Shown one piece after another: positions 28,186-36,777 of a DNA stretch of 64,000 nucleotides (position 1 is its first letter; each line of letters starts with the position of its first letter). Below the pieces are notes generated by a model. It worked only from the letters and a program-made list of their open reading frames with translations, was not told the origin of the DNA and ran no database searches. The translations under genes and the position numbers were made by a program. Source of the DNA: Gramella sp. Hel_I_59 (lineage in GTDB: Bacteria > Bacteroidota > Bacteroidia > Flavobacteriales > Flavobacteriaceae); assembly GCF_006714895.1 (NCBI RefSeq), contig NZ_VFME01000001.1, forward strand, positions 372,001 through 436,000, given 5' to 3'.

Positions 28186-29817
28186 ATGAAAAATATAAAT
28201 CCAACCACTACCAAAGCCTGGAAGGAATTAGAAGATCATTATAAAGAGATCCAGGTTGAACATATGAAGAATATGTTCAATAACGATGAAGATAGAGCTG
28301 AAAAATTCACCATTAAATGGGAGGATTTTTATCTTGATTACAGTAAGAACCGGATGAATGACACTACTGGGAAATTACTAAATAAGCTTGCTGCTGAATG
28401 TGGTTTGAAGGAAGCAATGGATGCATATTTTCAAGGTGAGGCTATCAACCAGACAGAAGGAAGACCGGTTCTACATACTGCTTTAAGAGCTTCAAAAAAC
28501 GCAAATGTTCAGGTGCATGGTGAAAATGTAATTCCTGAAGTGCAGGAAGTAAAAGAAAAGATAAGAACTTTTACTGATGAGGTAATCGAAGGAAAACGTA
28601 AAGGTTTTACCGGGAAGAAATTTACCGACATAGTAAATATAGGAATTGGAGGGTCTGATCTTGGACCGGTGATGGTTGCTGATAGCCTGAAATTCTACCA
28701 GAATCATCTGAACTTACATTTTATATCTAATGTAGATGGAGATCATGTACATGATACCATTCAGGATCTAAATCCAGAAACGACCCTTTACGTGATAGTT
28801 TCAAAAACTTTCACGACCATGGAAACAATAAGTAATGCTACTACGGTTAGAGAATGGTTTCTACAAAAGGCTCCTGAAAATGAAGTTTCAAAACATTTTG
28901 TAGCGGTTTCTACCAATTTAAATAAAGTTGAAAGCTTCGGAATTGATCCTGACAATATTTTCCCGATGTGGGATTGGGTTGGAGGTAGATTCTCTTTATG
29001 GAGTGCTGTAGGTCTTTCAGTAGCACTTGGAATTGGATACAACAATTTTGAATCTCTTCTGGAAGGTGCTCGAAAAATGGATGATCACTTCAGAAATACA
29101 GATTTCGAAAAAAATATTCCTGTTCAGCTGGCTTTAATAAGTATATGGTATAATAATTTCTTCGGCGCTGAAAGTGAAGCGGTGATCCCTTATTCTCAAT
29201 ACCTGGATAAATTTCCATCATACCTGCAACAGGCGATTATGGAAAGTAACGGGAAAAGTGTAGACCGTAACGGCGAGAAAGTAAATTACCAGACCGGAAC
29301 GATCATCTGGGGAGAACCAGGAACTAATTCACAACATGCATTTTTCCAGTTGATCCACCAGGGAACCAAGCTTATTCCTGCAGATTTTATTGGCTTTAAA
29401 GAAAGCCTATTTGGAGATCAGGGGCATCACGATAAATTAATGGCGAACTATTTTGCCCAAACTGAAGCTCTTCTTAATGGTAAAACTGAAGAAGTAGTGG
29501 AAGAAGAGTTACGCTCTATGAGATTTAGCCAGGAAGAAATTGACAGGATCAAATCATTTAAAGTATTTGAAGGTAATAATCCAACGAATACCTTATTGGT
29601 TCAAAAATTAACTCCGGAAAGTCTGGGGAAACTTATCGCCATGTATGAACATAAGATATTTGTACAGGGCGTAATCTGGAATATCTTTAGTTACGATCAA
29701 TGGGGAGTTGAATTAGGAAAACAATTGGCGAACAAGATACTTTCAGAATTTGAATTTAATAATTCTGAAGGTCATGATTCTTCAACACAAAACCTGTTGA
29801 AGTTTTATATGAATTAA
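28186..29817 (+). CDS. pgi: Glucose-6-phosphate isomerase
   Basis: A 543-residue glycolytic/gluconeogenic isomerase (glucose 6-phosphate to fructose 6-phosphate). Motifs: [14 protein letters not shown] and [13 protein letters not shown] in the sugar-phosphate site, [19 protein letters not shown], catalytic Glu in [12 protein letters not shown], and [20 protein letters not shown] with the ring-opening His. The length fits the classical PGI family. The ATG follows the stop of the M23 gene without a gap, and a strong terminator lies 24 bases after the stop, so pgi is the last gene of the four-gene operon. Confidence 0.96.
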   Translation: MKNINPTTTKAWKELEDHYKEIQVEHMKNMFNNDEDRAEKFTIKWEDFYLDYSKNRMNDTTGKLLNKLAAECGLKEAMDAYFQGEAINQTEGRPVLHTALRASKNANVQVHGENVIPEVQEVKEKIRTFTDEVIEGKRKGFTGKKFTDIVNIGIGGSDLGPVMVADSLKFYQNHLNLHFISNVDGDHVHDTIQDLNPETTLYVIVSKTFTTMETISNATTVREWFLQKAPENEVSKHFVAVSTNLNKVESFGIDPDNIFPMWDWVGGRFSLWSAVGLSVALGIGYNNFESLLEGARKMDDHFRNTDFEKNIPVQLALISIWYNNFFGAESEAVIPYSQYLDKFPSYLQQAIMESNGKSVDRNGEKVNYQTGTIIWGEPGTNSQHAFFQLIHQGTKLIPADFIGFKESLFGDQGHHDKLMANYFAQTEALLNGKTEEVVEEELRSMRFSQEEIDRIKSFKVFEGNNPTNTLLVQKLTPESLGKLIAMYEHKIFVQGVIWNIFSYDQWGVELGKQLANKILSEFEFNNSEGHDSSTQNLLKFYMN

Positions 29818-29841
29818 AATTTCAAATAAGTACATCAATAG

Positions 29842-29876
29842 AAAAGCCTGAAGTCTGGAACTTCAGGCTTTTTTTA
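29842..29876 (+). terminator. Rho-independent terminator of the operon ending in pgi
   Basis: A 12-bp stem built on AAAAGCCTGAAG/CTTCAGGCTTTT with a 7-base loop, ending in a run of T. Confidence 0.92.
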
Positions 29877-30262
29877 TTTATAAAACCTAAAATCCCTTCC
29901 GAAGAAATTGAATTGAAGTTGCAGGAATGATGCAATTCACTCATTAATAGAGTAGAGATCAAAATTTCTCCATTACAAATTCAATAATTCTTAATGTTTT
30001 TGAGACGCAAAAATGATTTTTACGAAATATTGCCTGCTCATTATTGCCCTGTTTAACGTCTTTAACACTGCTAAAGCTTATTTTGAATCATTCCATTTAA
30101 CATAATATTTTGTTTTCCTCTAATTAGCAGTATATTGCGGCGAAATTTGTTGAAATGTTAAACTTCTGTACGTTAAATATTTTAACATTGAGATAATGTT
30201 AGAGAAGAACAATTAGTTTTCTTTTGCATCGAATTTTAAACAAACTCAAACACACAAAAAAA
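29877..30262 (+). promoter_or_regulatory. Long upstream region of the SusC-like receptor with clustered TTTAAC/GTTAAA sites
   Basis: This gene-free stretch holds six copies of one hexamer: TTTAAC at 30052, 30061, 30096 and 30181, and its reverse complement GTTAAA at 30157 and 30172. Two inverted repeats lie closest to the promoter: GTTAAA-TAT-TTTAAC (30172-30186) and AACATT-GAGAT-AATGTT (30184-30200). The word at 30096-30110 also occurs at 1873-1887. A weak -7 element TTCTTTTG lies at 30219-30226, followed by an A-rich leader to the ATG at 30263. I infer an operator region for the receptor operon. Confidence 0.45.
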
Positions 30263-32797
30263 ATGAGGAAATTATTACTCTTAGCGATGTTCTTAACATC
30301 TGCTACGATTTTTGCTCAAGGAACTGTTACCGGTGTGGTAATGGATTCCCAAACATCAGGTCCACTTCCAGGAGCTAATGTAATGGTAGTTGGTACTAAC
30401 AATGGTACAATGACAGATTTCGACGGAAACTTCACTTTGAATGTTGCGGAATCTGAAGGTACTATTAAAATTACCTTCGTAGGTTACACTTCTAAGGAAG
30501 TGAAATTCAATGTTACTGGCGACACTCAGGATCTAGGACAGATCGTTCTGGGTGCAGATGACAACGCATTGGATGAGATCGTGGTAACAAGTTTCTCACT
30601 TGCTATCGACAGAAAAACACCAGTAGCTGTTTCAACTATTAGTGCTGCAGAGATCGAAACCAAGATTGGTAACCAGGAATTTCCTGAAGTGCTAAAATCT
30701 ACTCCTGGAGTATATGCTAACAAAGCCGGTGGTGGTTTTGGTGATGCTGAACTTCGTATGAGAGGATTTCAAGGTGAAAACATCGCAGTAATGATAAATG
30801 GTGTTCCTGTAAACGACATGGAAAATGGTCAAGTTTATTGGAGTAACTGGGCAGGTCTTTCTGATGTAACAAGAACTATGCAAACTCAAAGAGGTTTGGG
30901 AGCTGCTAAAGTCGCTGTTCCATCTATCGCTGGTACGGTGAATATTGTAACGAAAACTACAGATGCTGAGAAAGGTGGAAGTATCTACGCTGCAACTGGT
31001 AACGATGGTTACACTAAGTTTGGTGCTACTGTATCTACTGGGAAGTCTGAAAATGGACTTGCTGCAACAGTTTCTGCTTCGAGAACAGTTGGAGATGGTT
31101 ATGTAGATGGTACTGAATTTATTGGGTATAACTACTTCGTAAACATTGCAAAGGAATTTGGTGAAGATCACGAACTTTCTTTTACTGCTTTTGGTGCGCC
31201 GCAAAGACACGGTCAGCGTCAAAATAGATACACTATCGAAACTTACCGAGAAAGTGAAAGAGGTATTAAATTTAACGGAGACTGGGGTTACTTAAATGGT
31301 CAGGTTACTCATATCGAGGACAACTTCTACCACAAACCACAAATGTCTTTAAACCACTATTGGAATATTAATGAGAATACTGAATTATCTACTGCACTTT
31401 ACGCTTCCTTTGGAACAGGTGGAGGTGGTGGATGGGCCGGAACTAACAAGTTTGGTCTTGATTCTAAATACAGAGATGGTTACCTGCAACCGGTAAATCT
31501 TGATCTAATCGTAGATGAGAACATTGAAAGAGGTGCTGATGGTTCTGAAACTATTTTAAGAGCTTCTAGAAACGACCACAACTGGTATGGTGCACTTTCT
31601 ACTTTATCTACAGATATTACAGATGATATCGAACTTCTTGCAGGTATCGATTTAAGATACTACAAAGGAGAGCACTTCCAGGAAGTAACAGATCTTCTAG
31701 GTGGACAGTACTACTTTGATGATTCTAACGTGAACAATCCTGTAAATCTTGCAAAGGTTGGAGACAAGATTAGCTACAACAATGATGGTATCGTTCTTTG
31801 GGAAGGTGGATTCCTTCAAGGAGAGTATTCAAAAGATGATTTAGATATCTTCGTTTCTCTTGCAGCTTCGAACACATCTTATAAGCGTGTTGATTACTTC
31901 AACAACCTTGATTCAGATCCTAATCAGGAAACTGACTACGCAAATTTCTTTGGATACCAGATCAAAGGTGGAGCGAACTACAACTTCACTAGAACTAGTG
32001 GTGTATTTGCAAATATCGGGTACTTTGAAAGAGCACCTTTCTTTGATGCAGTATTTCTTCAATTCGGAAATAACGTAAATCCAGATGCTGAAAATCAAAA
32101 GATCTTTAGTACTGAACTTGGATATACTTTTAGAAATTCTGTTTTAAGAGCCAACGTCAACATTTACAGAACTAATTGGAGAGATAGAACTGAAGTTTAT
32201 ACTTATAACAATCCTGATGGGTCTCTTGGATCAGCTAATATCTTGGGTATTAACGCAGTACACCAGGGTCTGGAATTAGATTTTGAATACCGTCCTTTCG
32301 AGGAACTTTCTATCACAGGCTTTGCATCATTGGGTGACTACACTTGGGAAAATGATGTTAGAGGTGTACAGATCTTTGACGAAGAGCAGAATTTAGTTGA
32401 TGAGATCAACCTTTTCATCGAGGGTACTAAAGTAGGTGGTACGCCACAAACTACTGCTGGTCTTGGAGTAGACTATGAGTTCCTGACAGATATGAGATTA
32501 AGAGCTAACTATAACTACTTCGGTGATTTCTGGTCAGATTTTGATCCGGTAAGCCGTAACAATCCTGATGCTGGTGAAACATGGAAACTTCCAGATTTTG
32601 GAACGCTTGATGTAGGTCTTTCTTACAACTTCTCTGTAGCTGGATTTGATGCTGCTTTGAATGCGAACGTTTATAACATTACAGATACAGAATATATTGC
32701 TAATGCACAGAATGGTCTTCAGAACAACGCACGTACTGCACTTGTATGGTACGGTTTCGGAAGAACTTACACTGTAGGAGCTAAACTTAACTTCTAA
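30263..32797 (+). CDS. SusC-like TonB-dependent receptor
   Basis: An 844-residue receptor. The signal peptide (about 1-19, TSATIFAQ) is followed by a carboxypeptidase-like domain (about 20-108, GTVTGVVMDSQTSGPLPGANVMV). The plug (about 115-225) has LRMRGFQGENIAVMINGVPVNDMENGQVYWSNWAGL, and the large barrel ends in TVGAKLNF. The ATG at 30263 follows an A-rich leader; a TTG further up lies inside the promoter element. The next gene, 10 bases on, is a repeat lipoprotein, not a SusD. The codons lean towards AAC, TAC, TTC, GGT and GCT, as expected for strong expression. The substrate is unproven; neighbouring nuclease genes suggest nucleic acid fragments. Confidence 0.88.
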   Translation: MRKLLLLAMFLTSATIFAQGTVTGVVMDSQTSGPLPGANVMVVGTNNGTMTDFDGNFTLNVAESEGTIKITFVGYTSKEVKFNVTGDTQDLGQIVLGADDNALDEIVVTSFSLAIDRKTPVAVSTISAAEIETKIGNQEFPEVLKSTPGVYANKAGGGFGDAELRMRGFQGENIAVMINGVPVNDMENGQVYWSNWAGLSDVTRTMQTQRGLGAAKVAVPSIAGTVNIVTKTTDAEKGGSIYAATGNDGYTKFGATVSTGKSENGLAATVSASRTVGDGYVDGTEFIGYNYFVNIAKEFGEDHELSFTAFGAPQRHGQRQNRYTIETYRESERGIKFNGDWGYLNGQVTHIEDNFYHKPQMSLNHYWNINENTELSTALYASFGTGGGGGWAGTNKFGLDSKYRDGYLQPVNLDLIVDENIERGADGSETILRASRNDHNWYGALSTLSTDITDDIELLAGIDLRYYKGEHFQEVTDLLGGQYYFDDSNVNNPVNLAKVGDKISYNNDGIVLWEGGFLQGEYSKDDLDIFVSLAASNTSYKRVDYFNNLDSDPNQETDYANFFGYQIKGGANYNFTRTSGVFANIGYFERAPFFDAVFLQFGNNVNPDAENQKIFSTELGYTFRNSVLRANVNIYRTNWRDRTEVYTYNNPDGSLGSANILGINAVHQGLELDFEYRPFEELSITGFASLGDYTWENDVRGVQIFDEEQNLVDEINLFIEGTKVGGTPQTTAGLGVDYEFLTDMRLRANYNYFGDFWSDFDPVSRNNPDAGETWKLPDFGTLDVGLSYNFSVAGFDAALNANVYNITDTEYIANAQNGLQNNARTALVWYGFGRTYTVGAKLNF

Positions 32798-32807
32798 ACA
32801 CAACACG

Positions 32808-34526
32808 ATGAAAAAGACATTTTATGTACTAATGGCTTTCGTAGGTCTGGCTTTAACTAGCTGTGAGCCAATGGAAGACATTCATGACGAGATCGACAAC
32901 GACCTGGATAGCCAGCTTGCTGTTGCTGAGAGAGATTATGTGCTAACTGAAGATGATTATGAAGATCTTGGACAAAACTTTCCAAACTTCGGTTCAGTAG
33001 AAGATGCAAGAACTTTGATTCCATCTTTACTTTCAGACCTATACCCAACTTATGGTGCAGGTTCTATTATCAATGTTGGATTTGATCTTTTCGATCCACT
33101 TAGAGTTCAGGACTATGCAGTATCTAGCTCAGATTATGGTATGATAGATCTTTCTACTGACTATTTCTCTGGAATGGGAGAGGTTGTAGACTTCCTTGAC
33201 GCTAAGTATCCACAGGCAGAAGAAGGTGAGTATGTTAGACTTACTTACAATATCCTTGCTGAAGAGATCGCTTACGAGCTTTCTGCAGATGATTTTGATG
33301 TTATAGGTGACGAACTTGGAGATGTTTACCCAGATCCAGCATCTAGTGCTGCTCAATACAGCAACTTCGATAGAAGATCTGATAGAGATGCTTACTGGAG
33401 TAACGATATGATCGTGGAAGCTCTTGGTGCAGCTATTTCAGAAGAATTTGGAGATATCGCCGGTCAGCAATACAATGTTTCTTACGCTATCTATGATGGT
33501 AGCTCAGGAACTGAGAGCATGACTGTTCAGTTTGATGGAAACACGTATGTCGCTGTTGGTGGAACTTCTTACGAGATTTCTAGTGAAGATTATGACGCTA
33601 TTGGTGAAGAATTCGCAACTGCTTACCCTGGACCAGCTGGAAATGCTGCTCAGTTTGGAAGTTTTGATGTTAGAGAAACTAGCGATAACTACTGGAACGA
33701 AGACATGCTTTTAGAAGCTTTTGCTTTCGTAATCACTAGTGAATTTCCTGCAGCTCAGGATGGAGATCAATTCGTATTGACTTACAAAGTATACAATGGA
33801 TCTGTTGCTACGATCGTAGTAAACCTTGCACTTAACGGTGATACTGTAGAGATCGATGAAGATGCTTCAGTTTCAACTATTGAAGAGACTAAAGTATTTG
33901 CTTATACTAACGGAGACTGGGATGCACCTTATATGCTTCCTGATAACTCTTACACTGAAGAATTCGGTCAGCGTTTCAGCAACTTCGGAGACGAGGAAGA
34001 AGCACTTTCTAAAATTGGAATCTTCTTAGGAAGAGAATTTCCTTACGCTACTGAAGGTGAATACAAAGCAGTTGGATACCAGTTCTACAACGGTGAAGCT
34101 ACTGTAACTGAGTACGCCAACTTCGTATTCGAAGGTGGAGACTGGATGGCTATTCCATCTGTAGTTTCAGATGCACTTCAGTTTGGATTTGAAGATGGAA
34201 TGTGGGTTCCAGACAACACGATCAACTACATGTTGAGTTCTGCTGATTACTCTATCATTGCTGATGAACTTTCAGATAATACTGATCTTGCTACTCAACT
34301 TGCTAGTATTGATCGTTACGGTAATTTTGACCGTCGTCCGGGAGCAAGTGCTTACTGGAATGATGATAATCTTTTATTAGCTATGCAGGCGCTTCTTAAT
34401 GAAATCGCTCCAAATGCTGAAGAAGGACAGAAGTACTTACTTACTTTCGATATCTATAATGGTTCGAATACTACAGAAAGCCTAAGCCTTATTAAAGAAG
34501 GTGGAATGTGGGTAGTTAACCAGTAG
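32808..34526 (+). CDS. Repeat lipoprotein in the position of a SusD, function unknown
   Basis: A 572-residue lipoprotein: lipobox LALTSC (Cys19) followed by an acidic segment. It is built of about five diverged units of 90-100 residues, beginning near residues 43, 160, 255, 380 and 475. A typical unit reads YEISSEDYDAIGEEF..YP..AAQ..FD.R....YW..DMLLEA...I...FP....G..Y.L.Y.IYNG. It is very acidic. I see none of the TPR/RagB-SusD features. The position directly behind the receptor, the shared codon preference and the terminator behind it suggest a receptor partner at the cell surface, perhaps binding the ligand. The repeat family is one I do not recognise. Confidence 0.7.
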   Translation: MKKTFYVLMAFVGLALTSCEPMEDIHDEIDNDLDSQLAVAERDYVLTEDDYEDLGQNFPNFGSVEDARTLIPSLLSDLYPTYGAGSIINVGFDLFDPLRVQDYAVSSSDYGMIDLSTDYFSGMGEVVDFLDAKYPQAEEGEYVRLTYNILAEEIAYELSADDFDVIGDELGDVYPDPASSAAQYSNFDRRSDRDAYWSNDMIVEALGAAISEEFGDIAGQQYNVSYAIYDGSSGTESMTVQFDGNTYVAVGGTSYEISSEDYDAIGEEFATAYPGPAGNAAQFGSFDVRETSDNYWNEDMLLEAFAFVITSEFPAAQDGDQFVLTYKVYNGSVATIVVNLALNGDTVEIDEDASVSTIEETKVFAYTNGDWDAPYMLPDNSYTEEFGQRFSNFGDEEEALSKIGIFLGREFPYATEGEYKAVGYQFYNGEATVTEYANFVFEGGDWMAIPSVVSDALQFGFEDGMWVPDNTINYMLSSADYSIIADELSDNTDLATQLASIDRYGNFDRRPGASAYWNDDNLLLAMQALLNEIAPNAEEGQKYLLTFDIYNGSNTTESLSLIKEGGMWVVNQ

Positions 34527-34546
34527 GTTCTAAACTCAATCTATAT

Positions 34547-34581
34547 AAACCTCTTATCTTCACGGTAAGAGGTTTTTTTTT
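34547..34581 (+). terminator. Rho-independent terminator behind the repeat lipoprotein
   Basis: A 10-bp perfect stem AAACCTCTTA/TAAGAGGTTT with a 9-base loop, followed by a T run to 34581. Confidence 0.9.
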
Positions 34582-34595
34582 GACTTAAAATGTCA

Positions 34596-34603
34596 GATAT
34601 TTG
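34596..34603 (+). promoter_or_regulatory. Possible -7 element (GATATTTG) for the endonuclease I gene
   Basis: One mismatch to TANNTTTG, just after the terminator and 19 bases before the ATG at 34623. The same GATATTTG octamer precedes hmgA. Confidence 0.3.
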
Positions 34604-34622
34604 CAGCCACAATACACAAATT

Positions 34623-36260
34623 ATGAAAAAATATACCGGACTCTTTTTGTTGGCACTCATGTTGGGTTGCTCAGGTGATGATGATTCAACACCAACTCCT
34701 ACGCCACCAGTTGAAGAAGAAAATCCTGTAGCAACAGCAGATGAACTATCAGCTGTTCAAAATGATTCTTACACATTCAACAGAGCTATGCTTTTGGAAA
34801 ATGATGAACTCGTGGATAACGCGATCATCACCAGCATAGATACCGAAACTGAAGCAGGAGGAACGATCACCGATAATCGTGATCAAACCTATACTTATGA
34901 GCCTGCTAACGATTTTACAGGTAATGATACGTTTTCCTATAATATCTGCGTTCCTGGAGATTCCGATAGATGTTCCAGTGCTGTAGTTACCATAATCGTA
35001 GGTGATGCCGGAGAACCAATAGCTGCCAATGATAGTTATACTACCCAGGAAGGTAAAACCTATACAATTAGCAATCACCTTGATAATGACCAGGTGGTGG
35101 ATAATGCTGAAGTTACTTCAGTAGAAAGTACAAGTGGAAACGCTACCGTAACACTACAGAATGATGGGAGTATTTTGTATGAACCTAATTCAGATTTTTC
35201 TGGTCAGGATACATTTACTTATACCTTGTGTGACGATGATGAGACACCAAGTTGTTCTACTGCCACGATTACAATGACCGTTGAAGACGAAGGTTCACCG
35301 GTTGCTTCAGATGATACTGTTGTAATTGAAGCAGGTACTTCCGAAGAAGTGATCACGAAACTTTTGGATAATGATGATCTAACTGATGATGCCACGATCA
35401 CTTCCGTAGATGATTCAGCAAGTAACGCGACCATCATATTAAATAATGATGGAACAGTAACCTATACTCCACAAGTCGGTTTTATGGGAGAGGATACATT
35501 TACGTATACTATTTGTGATGATGATGCTGAGGCAAGCTGTTCTACAGCTACTGTTACGGTAAATATCGTGGAAGCGGTAAAATTTAATGTTCCTGATAAT
35601 CTAAAGGCATACTATTCAGACGCTAATTTCACCATAGATCCAGACTTGCTGTATTCAGAGCTATCAGATTTTACAAACGCGCAACATACGAACCGCCTTA
35701 CTTATACAGATCGTCATGATTACTTATATGATGCAGATGCTGCACTCGATGATGAATCTATGGTAGTTTTAATCTACTCAGGGGAAATTAGACCAGATGA
35801 TGAATTTCAGTTAGGAGATCTTGACGGTGACGAAAGCTTTAATACAGAGCATATTTATCCTCAGTCTCGTTTAAATACTGAAGAATCTGTGAGTGACCTT
35901 CACTTGCTAAGAGTTGCTGATGTAAATATTAATTCTGAAAGGCTTAATTACCCATTTACTGAAGGTAGTGGAGAATACAAGCTTGTAGGCGGTGATAGCT
36001 GGTATCCTGGAGATGAGTGGAAGGGTGACGTTGCCAGAATGGTAATGTATGTTAATCTTAGTTACGGTGACGATTTTGATGAAGTTGGAAATCTTGAACT
36101 ATTCCTGAAGTGGAATCGTGAAGATCCGGTTTCAGCTTTTGAATTACAGCGTAACGACGTGATTGAAGCGGCTCAAGGTAATCGTAACCCATTTATCGAT
36201 AATCCATTCCTTGCTACGCTAATCTATGGTGGTGATGCTGCGGAAAATCGTTGGGAATAG
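34623..36260 (+). CDS. Endonuclease I-family nuclease lipoprotein with three cadherin-like domains
   Basis: A 545-residue lipoprotein: signal MKKYTGLFLLALMLGC (Cys16), then SGDDDS, an acidic start of the surface-export type, and a TPTPTPP linker. Three similar domains of about 95 residues follow (about 34-126, 130-222 and 225-320), each with a form of N.DGT.TY.P...F.G.DTFTY.ICD, resembling cadherin-like (Big_9/VCBS-type) repeats. The C-terminal part (about 325-545) is an endonuclease I (EndA) domain with the His-Me finger: His410 in NTEHIYPQS and Asn residues in NINSERLNYPF (437-447). It should cut extracellular DNA or RNA at the surface. The ATG at 34623 is chosen for the lipoprotein signal. 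Confidence 0.85.
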   Translation: MKKYTGLFLLALMLGCSGDDDSTPTPTPPVEEENPVATADELSAVQNDSYTFNRAMLLENDELVDNAIITSIDTETEAGGTITDNRDQTYTYEPANDFTGNDTFSYNICVPGDSDRCSSAVVTIIVGDAGEPIAANDSYTTQEGKTYTISNHLDNDQVVDNAEVTSVESTSGNATVTLQNDGSILYEPNSDFSGQDTFTYTLCDDDETPSCSTATITMTVEDEGSPVASDDTVVIEAGTSEEVITKLLDNDDLTDDATITSVDDSASNATIILNNDGTVTYTPQVGFMGEDTFTYTICDDDAEASCSTATVTVNIVEAVKFNVPDNLKAYYSDANFTIDPDLLYSELSDFTNAQHTNRLTYTDRHDYLYDADAALDDESMVVLIYSGEIRPDDEFQLGDLDGDESFNTEHIYPQSRLNTEESVSDLHLLRVADVNINSERLNYPFTEGSGEYKLVGGDSWYPGDEWKGDVARMVMYVNLSYGDDFDEVGNLELFLKWNREDPVSAFELQRNDVIEAAQGNRNPFIDNPFLATLIYGGDAAENRWE

Positions 36261-36293
36261 ATTTTAGAATTTATAACACTTATATAAAGATAT

Positions 36294-36728
36294 ATGTATC
36301 AAACAGTTCAATTTATACACTCTTACTGGGCCTATCTGGTTCTAACAATGCTTTTGATTGCAACCTTTAATGCTATTATTGGTTTTGCATCAAATAAGGA
36401 ATACGGTGCGACTAACTTTAGAATCGCATTATTCACCTTAATTGTTTCTCATATACAGTTGCTAATAGGGATCGTACTTTACTTTACCTCTGGCAACATG
36501 GCGCGATGGGAAGGTGGAATGGGAGAAGTTATGGGTAATGATAGTATCAGACTTTACCTGGTGGAACATCCATTAATGATGATTATCGCGATTGCTTTGA
36601 TCACTATTGGTTATTCCAAACATAAAAAGAAACTCACTTCGAAGCCAAAATTCAAAATGCTGGCTATCTTCTACGGAATTGCATTTCTAGTAGTGTTATC
36701 CAGAATACCATGGAGTGCATGGTTCTAA
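36294..36728 (+). CDS. Four-helix membrane protein (often labelled cytochrome B in flavobacteria)
   Basis: A 144-residue membrane protein with four hydrophobic segments (about 12-32, 42-64, 86-104 and 118-138). His residues in or near the membrane (HSYWAYL, SHIQLL, EHPLMM) could bind heme, and relatives are often annotated cytochrome B, but there is no proof of heme binding. It lies 33 bases after the endonuclease I gene and ends before a bidirectional terminator, so it is probably the second gene of that transcript. A role in nuclease function is not evident. Confidence 0.6.
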   Translation: MYQTVQFIHSYWAYLVLTMLLIATFNAIIGFASNKEYGATNFRIALFTLIVSHIQLLIGIVLYFTSGNMARWEGGMGEVMGNDSIRLYLVEHPLMMIIAIALITIGYSKHKKKLTSKPKFKMLAIFYGIAFLVVLSRIPWSAWF

Positions 36729-36746
36729 ATGAAGAACTTCATATTG

Positions 36747-36777
36747 AAAAAGCCCGGTTTTAGACCGGGCTTTTTTT
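36747..36777. terminator. Bidirectional terminator between the membrane protein and the EEP nuclease
   Basis: A 12-bp stem AAAAAGCCCGGT/ACCGGGCTTTTT with A and T runs on both flanks, so it can serve both converging transcripts. The stop codon of the minus-strand gene (36776-36778) lies in its T run. Confidence 0.88.

Noticed and set aside
30692..31222. A 176-codon open frame antisense to the SusC-like receptor.
   Set aside because: It lies wholly inside a well supported gene, its product is Ser/Thr/Cys-rich without motifs, and it mirrors the codon bias of the sense strand.
32808..34526. Calling the lipoprotein behind the receptor a SusD/RagB protein.
   Set aside because: It is built of repeated alpha/beta-like units and shows no TPR helices or typical SusD N- and C-terminal motifs.
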